The notes below the pieces were generated by a model. The model ran no database searches, had not been told where the DNA came from, and saw nothing but the letters and a program-made list of their open reading frames with translations. Position numbers and translations under genes: made by a program. DNA of 64,000 nucleotides from positions 30,898 to 94,897 of the forward strand of contig JAVYTR010000005.1 in assembly GCA_038728585.1 (NCBI GenBank), in the 5' to 3' direction. Shown here in pieces: positions 1 through 7,930 of the stretch. Source of the stretch: Conexivisphaerales archaeon. GTDB lineage: Archaea > Thermoproteota > Nitrososphaeria > Conexivisphaerales > DTJL01. Position 1 is the first letter of the stretch, and each line of letters opens with the position of its first letter.

Positions 1-528
1 GTTACTCAGCAGTGTTATGTGGAGCGGGTCTCCCTTTCTGTGTCCGCTTCTTATCGGGGCGTCTGGGCCAGGTGTATCGAGACCTATCGCATGAAGCTTT
101 TTTTCCACAAAATATTCTCCCAGCTCGGGAGCCAGGTAAGGATACATAGTTTCATATTCCTTCGTCTTCCAGTGCTCCTCCCAGCTAGTTCTCAGAAAGA
201 CCATTTTTTTGCCCTTTATCAGGTCGCTGAACTGTTCTACCTCCTCAAGCTTCACCAGCCCCAGTGCATCTTTCTTCACATCGATCACAGCAGCCTCCCC
301 AACCAAATAGTCGAACGGCATCTGGTCAATCGACCTTCCAGCTCTGTCATAGTGGGATGGAGCATCGACATGCGTGCCGCAGTGAAGGTTCATGTGAAGG
401 TTGTTCTGAGTACCACTATTCACTGAAACGTTGTAAGTTACTAATTCAAATTCTTGTCTGTGTTCGCCAGGCCAGTCGGGCACAGGCATCCCGTTTTCAA
501 ACGGATGAGTAAGGTCATACCAAGTCAT
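1..528 (-). CDS. cyclase-family metal-dependent hydrolase (kynurenine formamidase-like), partial
   Basis: The gene starts at ATG 528 on the minus strand and runs off the left edge, giving 176 residues without a stop. Seen: an N-terminal YDLTHPFENGMP segment, then the cyclase-family metal site HCGTHVDAPSHY at residues 49-60, and LDTPGPDAP near the truncation. Known: this family (kynurenine formamidase, isatin hydrolase and relatives) hydrolyses amide or cyclic amide substrates with a metal held by the HxGTHxDxPxH motif. The substrate cannot be told from the sequence. Its neighbours, a YciI-like protein and a ketopantoate-reductase-like enzyme, suit a small catabolic cluster. Other apparent frames here are shadows of it. 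Confidence 0.88.
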   Translation of the reverse strand, partial: MTWYDLTHPFENGMPVPDWPGEHRQEFELVTYNVSVNSGTQNNLHMNLHCGTHVDAPSHYDRAGRSIDQMPFDYLVGEAAVIDVKKDALGLVKLEEVEQFSDLIKGKKMVFLRTSWEEHWKTKEYETMYPYLAPELGEYFVEKKLHAIGLDTPGPDAPIRSGHRKGDPLHITLLSN

Positions 529-622
529 TTGACCATAGGGCAGACTTTCACGATTATATATCCGTTACAAGAGTTTCCGGTCAGAAAGGAATTTAATAAC
601 CCGGGCAATCCAACCCATACAT

Positions 623-913
623 ATGATAGTTTGCCAATTCGTAAGTTTTATGGAGCAACCTACGGAAGAACTGATGAAGAAGCATAGAGCCTTCCTTAGA
701 GAGAAAGGGAAAAAGGGAGAGCTGATGCTTGCAGGCAGGTTTTACGACAAGACTGGTTCGCTTATGGTCTGGAGGGCAAATTCCGTTGAAGAAGCCAGGA
801 GGATTGCAAGCGAGGACCCCTATTATGTAAACGGCATTACTACCTTTATTCTGAAGAGATGGAATTTGACCTGGGATTTTACCGAAAACCCACCTGTTCA
901 ACCAGATGAATAA
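623..913 (+). CDS. YciI-like (YCII domain) small protein
   Basis: This 96-residue protein has the YCII pattern: an N-terminal beta strand (MIVCQFVSF), a helix holding a conserved His (KKHRAFLREKG), an LMLAGRF turn, the VEEARRIASEDPY helix with the typical Asp-Pro, and a closing strand. Known: these are ferredoxin-like-fold proteins with a proposed His-Asp site, usually of unknown substrate. The start at 623 is preferred over 650 because it keeps the first strand. A TATA-like AATTTAATA lies near 590-598, about 25 bases upstream, so the mRNA is probably leaderless. It faces the ketopantoate-reductase-like gene convergently. Confidence 0.85.
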   Translation: MIVCQFVSFMEQPTEELMKKHRAFLREKGKKGELMLAGRFYDKTGSLMVWRANSVEEARRIASEDPYYVNGITTFILKRWNLTWDFTENPPVQPDE

Positions 914-935
914 TGTTGATATCTCTCTTTCTCTT

Positions 936-1865
936 TCATGGAGAAGCGTTCATAGCTTCTCTGATCTTCAGTATTGAATAGCAAACATGCGATGCCCTTG
1001 CGTCGTATCCAACTTCTCTGGCTTTTCTGACGAGGTATCCCCAGAGCGCCTCGACTTCAGTCTTCCTTCGCGCATGCAAGTCTTCGTATAGCAGAGAGGT
1101 CCATTGTCTGTTCTGTCTTTTAACCTCTTGGAAGGCATCTTCAATGTCAGCTTCTGACAGGCTGACACCCGACTTTAGGCCAACTTCCTGGAACTCCCGT
1201 AGCAACAACCTCAAAGTATCAGCTCCGTAGTCCTGCTCCAGTATTTCACCAATGTGACAGCCAGCGACAGCTGTGAAGCTACCAGCCAGTACGAACATGT
1301 ATTTCTTCCAAAGAAATTTTTCCAAGTCTTCCACAACGTCAGTGTTTATGCCGGCACCAACAAAGACATCCCTAATCTTTTCAACGTTGCTGTCAGCCAG
1401 CCCTGTTAGTCTTCCGAGGACAATGCGCGGAACCTGGCTCCTGTGTATAATTTCTCCATTATCGCCCAGTCTTGAATCTATGTACGCAGAACCTCCCACT
1501 ATCTTATGCCTTGCAACAGCGTTGCTTATCTTTTCAATATGTTCTACTCCGTTGAGCAGAGATATGATGCTCGCTCCGCCAGAAGCCAGTGACTTTATCT
1601 GGTCTATGACTTCATCGAGGCTATAGTTTCTTACTGTTACTATGCATACATCACATCGTTTTATATCGCTAGCTGAAACCCTGGCATCGACCCTCAAAGA
1701 CACGGTTTCCGCGGGGGTAATTAGCTTCAGCCCAGACTTTTCCAGTTGCTCCCTCCTCTTCTCCCTGACGACGAATGTAACTTCGTTCCCTGCCATCTGG
1801 AGCCTTGCACCAAGGTACCCACCTACGGACCCTGCACCAATTATCGCAAAACGCAATAACATCAA
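936..1865 (-). CDS. ketopantoate reductase family protein (ApbA/PanE)
   Basis: This 309-residue protein starts with a Rossmann dinucleotide-binding motif GAGSVGG at residues 11-17 and has the family's two-domain length. The N-terminal ~170 residues bind NAD(P); the C-terminal helical half carries the FLWKKYMFV and EVEALWGYLVRKA segments that hold the family Lys and Glu. Known: classic members reduce 2-dehydropantoate to pantoate for CoA synthesis, but many archaeal and catabolic paralogues act on other 2-keto acids. It lies 13 bases downstream of the LeuA-family gene on the same strand, so the two probably form an operon and may act on related keto acids. The exact substrate is open, so no symbol is given. 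Confidence 0.85.
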   Translation of the reverse strand: MMLLRFAIIGAGSVGGYLGARLQMAGNEVTFVVREKRREQLEKSGLKLITPAETVSLRVDARVSASDIKRCDVCIVTVRNYSLDEVIDQIKSLASGGASIISLLNGVEHIEKISNAVARHKIVGGSAYIDSRLGDNGEIIHRSQVPRIVLGRLTGLADSNVEKIRDVFVGAGINTDVVEDLEKFLWKKYMFVLAGSFTAVAGCHIGEILEQDYGADTLRLLLREFQEVGLKSGVSLSEADIEDAFQEVKRQNRQWTSLLYEDLHARRKTEVEALWGYLVRKAREVGYDARASHVCYSILKIREAMNASP

Positions 1866-1878
1866 CTCGAACAGTTCG

Positions 1879-3111
1879 TTAACCTACGTACCTTGTAATA
1901 ATACCTTTGAATTCGCTTTCGGTCAATTCTCTCTTCTTCCTGATTGCAGTTTCCTTGACCTCGTTTAGGATAGCATCGACTTCCTGCTCGTTCTTCAGCT
2001 CTATCCCCATCTTCTCTGCATAATAATATATTGAGTCCTTCCCACTCTTTTTGCCAAGTATCACTTTAACCTTGTCATGACCTACCAGCTCTGGCTTGAA
2101 GGGATACATCTCTAGCGGCATGTTCAGCTTTTCAAGCCTTCTCCACCATCCTGCTATGATGCCTGATTCTATGGTGAAGATATCGTCTCCAACAATAGGT
2201 TTTTGAGGAGGAACATCCACACCAGAAAGTCTCCTGACCAGCAAGGAAAGTTCCCTTAGTTTTGCAAACTTGATCGAAGTCTTCACTCCGTAAAGAAGAG
2301 AAAGTGCCATCACCAGTTCCTCGAGCGAAGTATTACCTGTTCTTTCGCCTATTCCGTTCACCGTTACATGTGCAACCTCTGCTCCCGCCATGAGTGCTGC
2401 TATTGTATTAGCAACCCCGAGACCAAAATCGTTGTGGGCATGTATCTCCACCTGCTTCTTTAGCATCTGCTTCATCTTCTTCACGAAGTACCTCGTTGCT
2501 TCGGGGTTTAGCACTCCAAACGTGTCCGCAAGAGCAAGAGCATCCATGTGACCTTCCCTGGCAACTTTTCCGACAAGCCTTGCTATTACGCCAAATGGAG
2601 CTCTAGTCGAATCTATAGTGAAGAATGTAACCTTCAACCCGTGGGAGTGTGCATACCTTGTGGCATCTACCGATAACTCGATCGCCTTATCTTCTGTCCA
2701 GCCGTAGCCATATTTTATCAGATGGTCGCTTGAAGGTATCTCCATTATAAGCCCATCAACGTCTAGGTCCAAAGCGTTGTCCACATCAGACTTCATGCAT
2801 CTTGAAAAGGCATAGATCTTTGGTCCTAGTTTCAGTCTTGTTATTTCCTTTATTGCCTCTTTATCGTATTTCGAAACTGAGGGAAGTCCAGCTTCAATTC
2901 TGTCCACGCCAGCCTCTGCTAGGGCTCTGGCGATGTCAATTTTCTCGTCTTTCTTGAATACTATCCTTGCCTGTTGCTCACCGTCTCTGAGTGTTACGTC
3001 ATGCAAAATAACCTTATTAGGCAAGCTAATTTTCTTCCTTACTTCAGGAAGGAAATTATAGAAACTGATGTTGTAAAGGTCTGTAGAATGTCTCTTCTGC
3101 ACATTAATCAC
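1879..3111 (-). CDS. isopropylmalate/homocitrate synthase-family enzyme (DRE-TIM metallolyase)
   Basis: This 410-residue protein belongs to the HMGL-like DRE-TIM family, which condenses acetyl-CoA or a related acyl-CoA with a 2-keto acid. Seen: LRDGEQQ (residues 41-47) with the catalytic Arg-Asp, HAHNDFG metal-binding histidines in mid-protein, and GIGERTGN after them. It lacks the ~120-residue LeuA allosteric domain, so it is closer to homocitrate/citramalate-type or uncharacterised archaeal members than to a regulated leucine-pathway enzyme. An AGGTGAT Shine-Dalgarno sits just before ATG 3111. It leads the operon with the ketopantoate-reductase-like gene. The substrate is not decidable here. 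Confidence 0.85.
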   Translation of the reverse strand: MINVQKRHSTDLYNISFYNFLPEVRKKISLPNKVILHDVTLRDGEQQARIVFKKDEKIDIARALAEAGVDRIEAGLPSVSKYDKEAIKEITRLKLGPKIYAFSRCMKSDVDNALDLDVDGLIMEIPSSDHLIKYGYGWTEDKAIELSVDATRYAHSHGLKVTFFTIDSTRAPFGVIARLVGKVAREGHMDALALADTFGVLNPEATRYFVKKMKQMLKKQVEIHAHNDFGLGVANTIAALMAGAEVAHVTVNGIGERTGNTSLEELVMALSLLYGVKTSIKFAKLRELSLLVRRLSGVDVPPQKPIVGDDIFTIESGIIAGWWRRLEKLNMPLEMYPFKPELVGHDKVKVILGKKSGKDSIYYYAEKMGIELKNEQEVDAILNEVKETAIRKKRELTESEFKGIITRYVG

Positions 3112-3646
3112 CTAAAGCATAAGCTAGGTGAAAGACTAAACGCTTTTTCCTCTGATTCTGCCTCCACCCTCATGCGTAGGAGGACAAAAATCCGTCTCTA
3201 TATATTTACCGAAACAGGCAAGAAGAAAGGTGTCTGCAATAGAACATTAAGCAGAGGTTTCTTTAAGCGCTCTATGTTTAAAAATGGTAGACGATTTTGC
3301 ATGGGGCACCAGAATCAGCCTAAAAGAAATCGGAATTTCCTGTGCCAAAAATTCTACCTTATACCAAATGGATCAGGAACGATCTTTTAAAGAAGGAGCT
3401 TATATAACTTGAAGGGCTGCTTAAGCATTTGTGCTTTAACGAGCAGCACTGACTTGATGTGTTGACAGATGAGAAGAAAGAATCGATTCGACTCAGCACA
3501 ACTTTCCCCAAAGATTTACTATATGAATGAAGAAATATTCCAAAATTAGAAATGTGTTAAACCCTTATTCTTCGAATTAATTAAGTATCGTCAACATCTA
3601 TACTTAGTAGTTCTTGATGGTTCTATTCACCAACAGTCAAACAGGT
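3112..3646. other. gene-poor intergenic region
   Basis: No reading frame here looks protein-like. The 138-residue plus-strand frame across 2974-3390 is antisense to the LeuA-family start and then runs through low-complexity A+T-rich sequence, and I reject it. Any promoter for the minus-strand LeuA-family gene must lie at the left edge of this stretch. Confidence 0.6.
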
Positions 3647-4196
3647 CTACACACCATCCCATAAAATCATGGCCGAGCCGATAAATCCGGAACCATATTT
3701 GATTCTTCCTTCAAGGCCCAGAAAGCACATTCCAGCTAATGCTCCGTTGATAGCCAATACCATATTTGCGTCAGCGCACAATGTTATCTGACTGCGTCAA
3801 TGCCGTCTTGCTTGCCTGTTATACTCTGAGAGAAAGATGGAGTAAACCCTAGGGTAGTAATGATGGCGAGGAGTCAGAGACTGCCTTGCTTATGTGTTGA
3901 GACTTTGTGCATCCACGATCTGTATATCTGATGGAACTAAAGCTAATAAGCGCTTATGTACTTATCATTTTTGTGGAGAGTCTAAAAATTATCATCAGTG
4001 ATGATATGGAAAAGAGGTTCAGAAGTGCGGCTATGAGAAAATATGGATACGGGAAAGGCGCCCTGAGCGAACCTGCCATGACAAATATGCCAGCGCCGAC
4101 TATGTTCCCGAGACCAACCGCTGTTGCTTCCCAGAAACTCAACTTGGAAGACTTCATATGCAAGAATGCCTCGAAATTCGGCGTTATATAAAGCAA
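3647..4196 (-). pseudogene. remnant of an APC-superfamily amino-acid permease
   Basis: On the minus strand, 4196-3954 encodes KLSFWEATAVGLGNIVGAGI followed by FVMAGSL, which matches the first transmembrane segment of APC amino-acid permeases (the GIGNIIGAGIFV signature). The match fades after about 30 residues and the frame stops at 80; intact permeases have 430-500 residues. A second minus-strand piece at 3776-3647 reads LAINGALAGMCFLGLEGRIK and may be another decayed transmembrane part, but that link is weak. Stops in all frames separate the two pieces. The first piece is fairly sure as a permease start; the limits of the remnant are guesses. Confidence 0.5.
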
Positions 4197-4476
4197 AACA
4201 GAAGACTGTTCGTCTCATCTTTGCGTTTGACTCATTCCTCCTCTTGTGGGCCGCGGAGAAGAGGCATTTCCAACGACACGAAAGTCCCTTAGAAGCAATC
4301 ACATCACGTGGATTTCGATGCAAGACTTCCTGCTTGACGTAATCTAGTGTAGAATTGTATGGCCTGTATGAAGCTATATGCTTATCTCAATTCATCTGCC
4401 TCCTGAAATTCCGAGCTTCTTTATCTTTCATCTGTAGGAAACCATTCTGCAACGTCTATTGCTACTGTATATGCTG

Positions 4477-4518
4477 TACTACGGGATGGAATGTAGTAAC
4501 CGTTATATTGTACTACAT
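4477..4518 (+). promoter_or_regulatory. vapBC promoter with repeated inverted operator half-sites
   Basis: Three half-sites alternate in direction: TACTAC at 4477-4482, GTAGTA at 4493-4498 and TACTAC at 4511-4516. The last two form a perfect 8-bp inverted repeat, ATGTAGTA (4491-4498) and TACTACAT (4511-4518), around a 12-base spacer that holds the likely TATA element TTATATT at 4503-4509. The antitoxin ATG is at 4533, about 25 bases past the TATA. Antitoxins of the AbrB type usually bind palindromes over their own promoter, so this is a good autoregulation site. Confidence 0.7.
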
Positions 4519-4532
4519 AGTATATTAGCATC

Positions 4533-4763
4533 ATGGAATATGAAGTGGTAATCACCAGGAAAGGACAGACAACAATTCCTGCCCCCCTGAGGAAAAAATA
4601 CAGAATGGTGGAGGGCACAAGGTTGGTTGTAATAGATTCAGGCGAAGGAATATTGCTCAAACCTGCTGCAAGCATTTTGGACTTGGCTGGTTCTGGAGCA
4701 ATTTTTGCTACTGCTGAGGAAATGAAGAAGGAGCTGCGAAGGATGAGAGAGGAAGATGCATGA
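4533..4763 (+). CDS. vapB: AbrB/MazE-type antitoxin (VapB)
   Basis: This 76-residue protein begins with a SpoVT-AbrB swapped-hairpin DNA-binding domain: VVITRKGQTTIPAPLRKKY then GTRLVVIDSGEGILLKP (about residues 5-45). The acidic/basic C-terminal tail (EEMKKELRRMREED) would wrap and inhibit the toxin. Its stop overlaps the toxin start by 4 bases (ATGA), which implies coupled translation and the usual antitoxin-first order. The promoter upstream carries a repeated operator that the protein probably binds. Identification is firm from domain and partner; the cognate pairing is inferred from adjacency. Confidence 0.9.
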   Translation: MEYEVVITRKGQTTIPAPLRKKYRMVEGTRLVVIDSGEGILLKPAASILDLAGSGAIFATAEEMKKELRRMREEDA

Positions 4764-5140
4764 GTGTTTACGATACAATGTTCTTTATGCAATATTTTTA
4801 CTCAAACGATGCCAGGATGCTTAATAGAATGAGAGATATGCTAAGACTGGATAGAAAAAGGCACATCTCTGCTGTTGTGCTGCATGAGCTTTACAAGCTG
4901 ACGATTGAGAAAGAAGGGAAAGAAGTTGCTGATTTGAGAAGTTCGATGCTGGCAAAGGAATTTAGCCTTATTCCTCTGAATTATGACTTAGCAATAGCTT
5001 CAGCAGAGATCAGGCATAAATATTCTATTCCTATGGCCGATAGCATTATAGCTGCAACGGCAAAATCCCTCAAAATGACCTGTGTAACTGATGACCCACA
5101 TATAAAAGCAGTAAAAGAAGTGACAACAAAATGGCTATAG
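4760..5140 (+). CDS. vapC: PIN-domain ribonuclease toxin (VapC)
   Basis: This 126-residue protein has the PIN-domain acidic set: Asp5 (YDTMFF), Glu43 (HELYK), Asp94 (PMADSIIAATA) and Asp111/112 (TDDPH). Known: VapC toxins are Mg-dependent RNases that cut tRNA or rRNA and are held inactive by VapB. Length and spacing are normal for the family and no key residue is missing, so the toxin should be functional. It is the second gene of a two-gene operon with the AbrB-type antitoxin. The RNA target cannot be predicted from sequence. Confidence 0.9.
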   Translation: MSVYDTMFFMQYFYSNDARMLNRMRDMLRLDRKRHISAVVLHELYKLTIEKEGKEVADLRSSMLAKEFSLIPLNYDLAIASAEIRHKYSIPMADSIIAATAKSLKMTCVTDDPHIKAVKEVTTKWL

Positions 5141-5416
5141 CAGAAGCAGGCATCTATCTGATATTTACTTAGATGCTTAGCCAGGTCGTTTTTTAACTGC
5201 AGGATAGATTGTTGGTGAGCTTACATAAAGTAATAGATGGTCAGATGTCGCCGCTACACCTCTACTCAAGCTAGTATGTCAAAGGGAATCATGTGATGGT
5301 AGATGAAGACTTTACATGCCAATTTTAAACCATCAGAGCCAACCTTTTTGTCAGCGACGCATTTGGTGTGCCGTATTCGGTTCTACAGAAAGAAAATGCT
5401 ATTGTTTTGTTCTGAA

Positions 5417-5459
5417 AGAAAACAAATAAGTTAAATATTTGTTCTCTTAGAAAACAAAT
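5417..5459 (+). promoter_or_regulatory. promoter with 11-bp direct repeats before the DUF4143 ATPase
   Basis: AGAAAACAAAT occurs twice, at 5417-5427 and 5449-5459, the second copy ending exactly at the GTG start (5460). Between them, TTAAATATTT (5431-5440) is the likely TATA element, and ATTTGTTCT (5437-5445) is close to the inverse of the repeat. A further related copy in reverse, TTGTTTTGTTCT, lies at 5402-5413. A protein bound here would cover both TATA box and start codon. Confidence 0.5.
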
Positions 5460-6716
5460 GTGGAGCTGCAGGATATTAACACTTGGTGGCTCGATGGCCA
5501 TGTTAAAAAAGAGTTTATTCCTCCCTTTAAGAGGGACCTATTCTCTGAACTGATACGGGATTTTGAAAGAAGACAGATACAAACCATTGTAGGGCTGAGG
5601 AGAACAGGCAAGTCAACTCTGGCCTTCCAGCTTATAGATACGCTGATACGTAATGGGCTAAATCCAAGAACCATCCTATACTGTAGCTTTGACGAACCAG
5701 AATTGCAGCATAGGAAGATAGAGGATATACTGAAAGAATACTCAAGGCTTACTAGGCTAGATTACAAAAGTGAGAAGATCTACCTCTTTCTGGATGAAGT
5801 CCAGAAAGCAAACAATTGGGCGAGTAGCGTAAAGCTGGTTTATGACAACTTTAAAAACATAAAAAAGATATTCCTCACAGGTTCAGCTTCTCTTAACCTG
5901 ATGACAGAGGCAAAGAGGGAACTAGCAGGAAGAGCGCTCTTTTACGAATTAAAGCCTATGAGTTTCAGCGAATTCCTGAGGTTCAAAGGAATCAGCATAT
6001 CAAAGGAGGATGCTGATTTGTATCATGAGGTGCTGGAGAGAGAATTTGACTTGTACATGTTCAGACAGTTTCCCGAAATAGTCAGAGAAGAAGACATCGG
6101 CTTCATAAAGAATTATATCCGAAATTCAGTCATCGAGCCAATAATACTCAAGGATATTCCAAAAGGATTCTCTGACGTAGATGTAATGCTTCTTGAGCGA
6201 CTTGTTGATTTGCTGCTGTCGGAGCCCGGACAGTTTCTCAGCGTGGATGAAATTGCAAAGGAGCTGAGAAGGGCCAAAGTCACAATATACAATGCAATAT
6301 TCTATCTGGAATCTTCATATATTATAAGGCGGGTGATGAACTTCAGGCCGTCTCTTCGCGCAGCATCCAGAAAACTTGCAAAGGTGTATGCGTATCATCC
6401 TATTTTGACAATTCCCTTCGGCATATCAGAAGAAAGATACGCAGAGAATCTGGTTTGTTCTGAGCTTAATTGCAAGTATTACTGGCGTGAGAGAGGAAAA
6501 GAGATAGATTTCATTGCGGGTTCAACACCTGTTGAGGTAAAATACAGTTCAAAAATAGACAAATCTGATTTAAGGTGGCTAAGGTATTTTGAAAACAGGT
6601 ATGGCAAAGCGATGGGTATCACAAAGATGTACATAGTTACAAAGAATCTTGAAGACACTTCTGGCAATATATCGCTAATTCCGCTCTGGAAATTCTGCTT
6701 CTCAGGTCTGGTATAG
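5460..6716 (+). CDS. AAA-family ATPase with DUF4143 domain
   Basis: The 418-residue protein has an N-terminal AAA_14 ATPase: Walker A GLRRTGKST at residues 45-53, Walker B IYLFLDEVQK near 106-115, and sensor FLTGSAS near 140. A winged-helix segment (SVDEIAKELRRAKVTIYNAI) follows, then a C-terminal DUF4143 nuclease-like domain with EIDFIAGSTPVEVKY, a PD-(D/E)xK-like pattern. Known: this family is abundant in archaea, often on mobile or variable DNA, and its function is unknown. The start is GTG 5460, placed by the TATA about 20-29 bases upstream; the overlapping ATG at 5458 is out of frame. A related, disrupted ATPase follows at 7008-10154. Confidence 0.85.
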   Translation: MELQDINTWWLDGHVKKEFIPPFKRDLFSELIRDFERRQIQTIVGLRRTGKSTLAFQLIDTLIRNGLNPRTILYCSFDEPELQHRKIEDILKEYSRLTRLDYKSEKIYLFLDEVQKANNWASSVKLVYDNFKNIKKIFLTGSASLNLMTEAKRELAGRALFYELKPMSFSEFLRFKGISISKEDADLYHEVLEREFDLYMFRQFPEIVREEDIGFIKNYIRNSVIEPIILKDIPKGFSDVDVMLLERLVDLLLSEPGQFLSVDEIAKELRRAKVTIYNAIFYLESSYIIRRVMNFRPSLRAASRKLAKVYAYHPILTIPFGISEERYAENLVCSELNCKYYWRERGKEIDFIAGSTPVEVKYSSKIDKSDLRWLRYFENRYGKAMGITKMYIVTKNLEDTSGNISLIPLWKFCFSGLV

Positions 6717-7007
6717 GCCAGTTGTGTAGTTTCTGCTCTTAGGAGGCAAAGTGAAAGACTGTTTACTAGCAGGGATAAAGGGCAGTGCTAGACCAAATGT
6801 GATATGCAGCGTGGCATAACGCGAGAACTGGGACGCCAAGAATAGAGCTCTAAACAGACAATTACAACCTTTATTTTGAAAAAAAGAGTTCTGTCATAAT
6901 TCAATAGGCAAGGGCCAGTGCGCAAGGCAAAATTTTCTTTTGACAGGAAGCATAGGTCTAAGGTTGATACTTTGCTGTCAAAACCCATTTAAGCCTTTGA
7001 CACTGCA
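6717..7007. other. intergenic region between two ATPase genes
   Basis: No gene is visible. The only distinct signal is an ATTTAAG TATA-like element at 6987-6993, suitably placed for the disrupted ATPase that follows. A minus-strand 66-codon frame at 6788-6988 has no recognisable content. Confidence 0.5.
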
Positions 7008-7786
7008 CTGTCAACAACAGAATTCATAGAAAGAACAAACCCATGGTGGTACAAGAAAGAATGGCACGAAGATGACAGGAATCTAAAAGAATGGTCTTCA
7101 GAAAAAATAAGATGGTTACCTGAGTGGCGAAATATGATATCGCTGGAGCCTTATAGTCTTAATTTTGTTTATGGGCCGAGACAGGTCGGAAAGACAACTG
7201 GCGTAAAGTTGCTAATAAAAAGGCTGATACAAGAAAAGGTCTTCGACCCTCTATCCATCTTTTATCTTGACCTTGATGCAGTTGTTTCTTTAAAGGTATT
7301 CAGGAGGCTGATTGAACATATCATCAACCAGAAGAAAGAGAGAGGATTGACCAAAGTTCTGGTATTTCTAGATGGAGTCACTTCGGTGCAAGAATGGTGG
7401 AAGATATTGAAGTTCTTTATAGACTCAGGAGAGCTTGATGATTCGTCTATAACTGTTCTTGGCTCATCGACTATAGGACTGATAAAAGCTCCAGAGAGAT
7501 TCCCAGGAAGGACAGGAAAAGGGAAAGTTGTCAACGTAATGCCTCTAAACTTTGCTCAATTTGCGACTGTGATGGGGCATGAAAAGAGAGAGGTTCTTTA
7601 TAGACCAAATTTAGCTACAGAACTCTGGGAAAGATATAAGTGGTCCGGGGGCTTTCCTAAATCAATAAACCAGCATTCTGATGCAAAAGATTCTTTGATT
7701 TCTGGCGTCCTGTCAGAAGTTTATAGGCACGGAAGAGACGCAAGAATAGCCCAGGAGATTTTAGCTTCCGTTCTTCAGAAGATACC
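7008..7786 (+). pseudogene. 5' part of an AAA/DUF4143 ATPase interrupted by IS607-type element
   Basis: The longest ATG frame starts at 7134 (MISLEPYSLNF), but the same frame is open upstream and reads ERTNPWWYKKEW and KIRWLPEWRN, a typical N-terminus for this archaeal ATPase family, back to a TAA before 7000. No ATG, GTG or TTG is available in the extension; CTG at 7008 sits where a start would be expected from the upstream TATA, so the original start is lost or is CTG. Walker A YGPRQVGKTT and Walker B VLVFLDGV are present (Asp-Gly in place of the usual Asp-Glu). The coding text ends at LQKIP at 7786, where the insertion begins; the rest lies at 9734-10154. Confidence 0.85.
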
Positions 7787-7930
7787 GTTTCTCTAAACGT
7801 GTATTTTAGTGTACACGCCCAGATTCGGCGCGCTGGCAGCATTGGTCCAGCCTGCTCTCCCTGCATCAGGCCTGCTGGGAGTGTGCAGGTATTCACTCCT
7901 CATCTGCTGCCAGGAGGCGTCCGCACTCAC
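7787..7930 (-). ncRNA. predicted omega RNA (TnpB guide) scaffold at the element end
   Basis: In IS200/605 and IS607 elements the guide RNA scaffold is made from the 3' end of tnpB up to the element's right end, with the guide read from flanking DNA. Here the tnpB stop (7793) is only about 6 bases from the element end, so the scaffold must overlap the coding tail after the zinc finger, which is not family-like (about the last 55 residues). The guide would start at 7786 and read GGTATCTTCTGAAGAAC into the ATPase gene. Extent is a guess. Confidence 0.35.

Noticed and set aside
593-901. 102-codon minus-strand frame opposite the YciI-like gene
   Set aside because: The plus frame has the YCII motifs; the minus frame has no family-like content and shares the same bases.
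2974-3390. 138-codon plus-strand frame
   Set aside because: It begins antisense to the LeuA-family start and continues through A+T-rich DNA with no recognisable protein pattern.
5340-5413. Plus-strand text ANLFVSDAFGVPYS resembling phosphoglycerate kinase (VNDAFG)
   Set aside because: Only about ten residues match, with stops on both sides. Chance is the better explanation.
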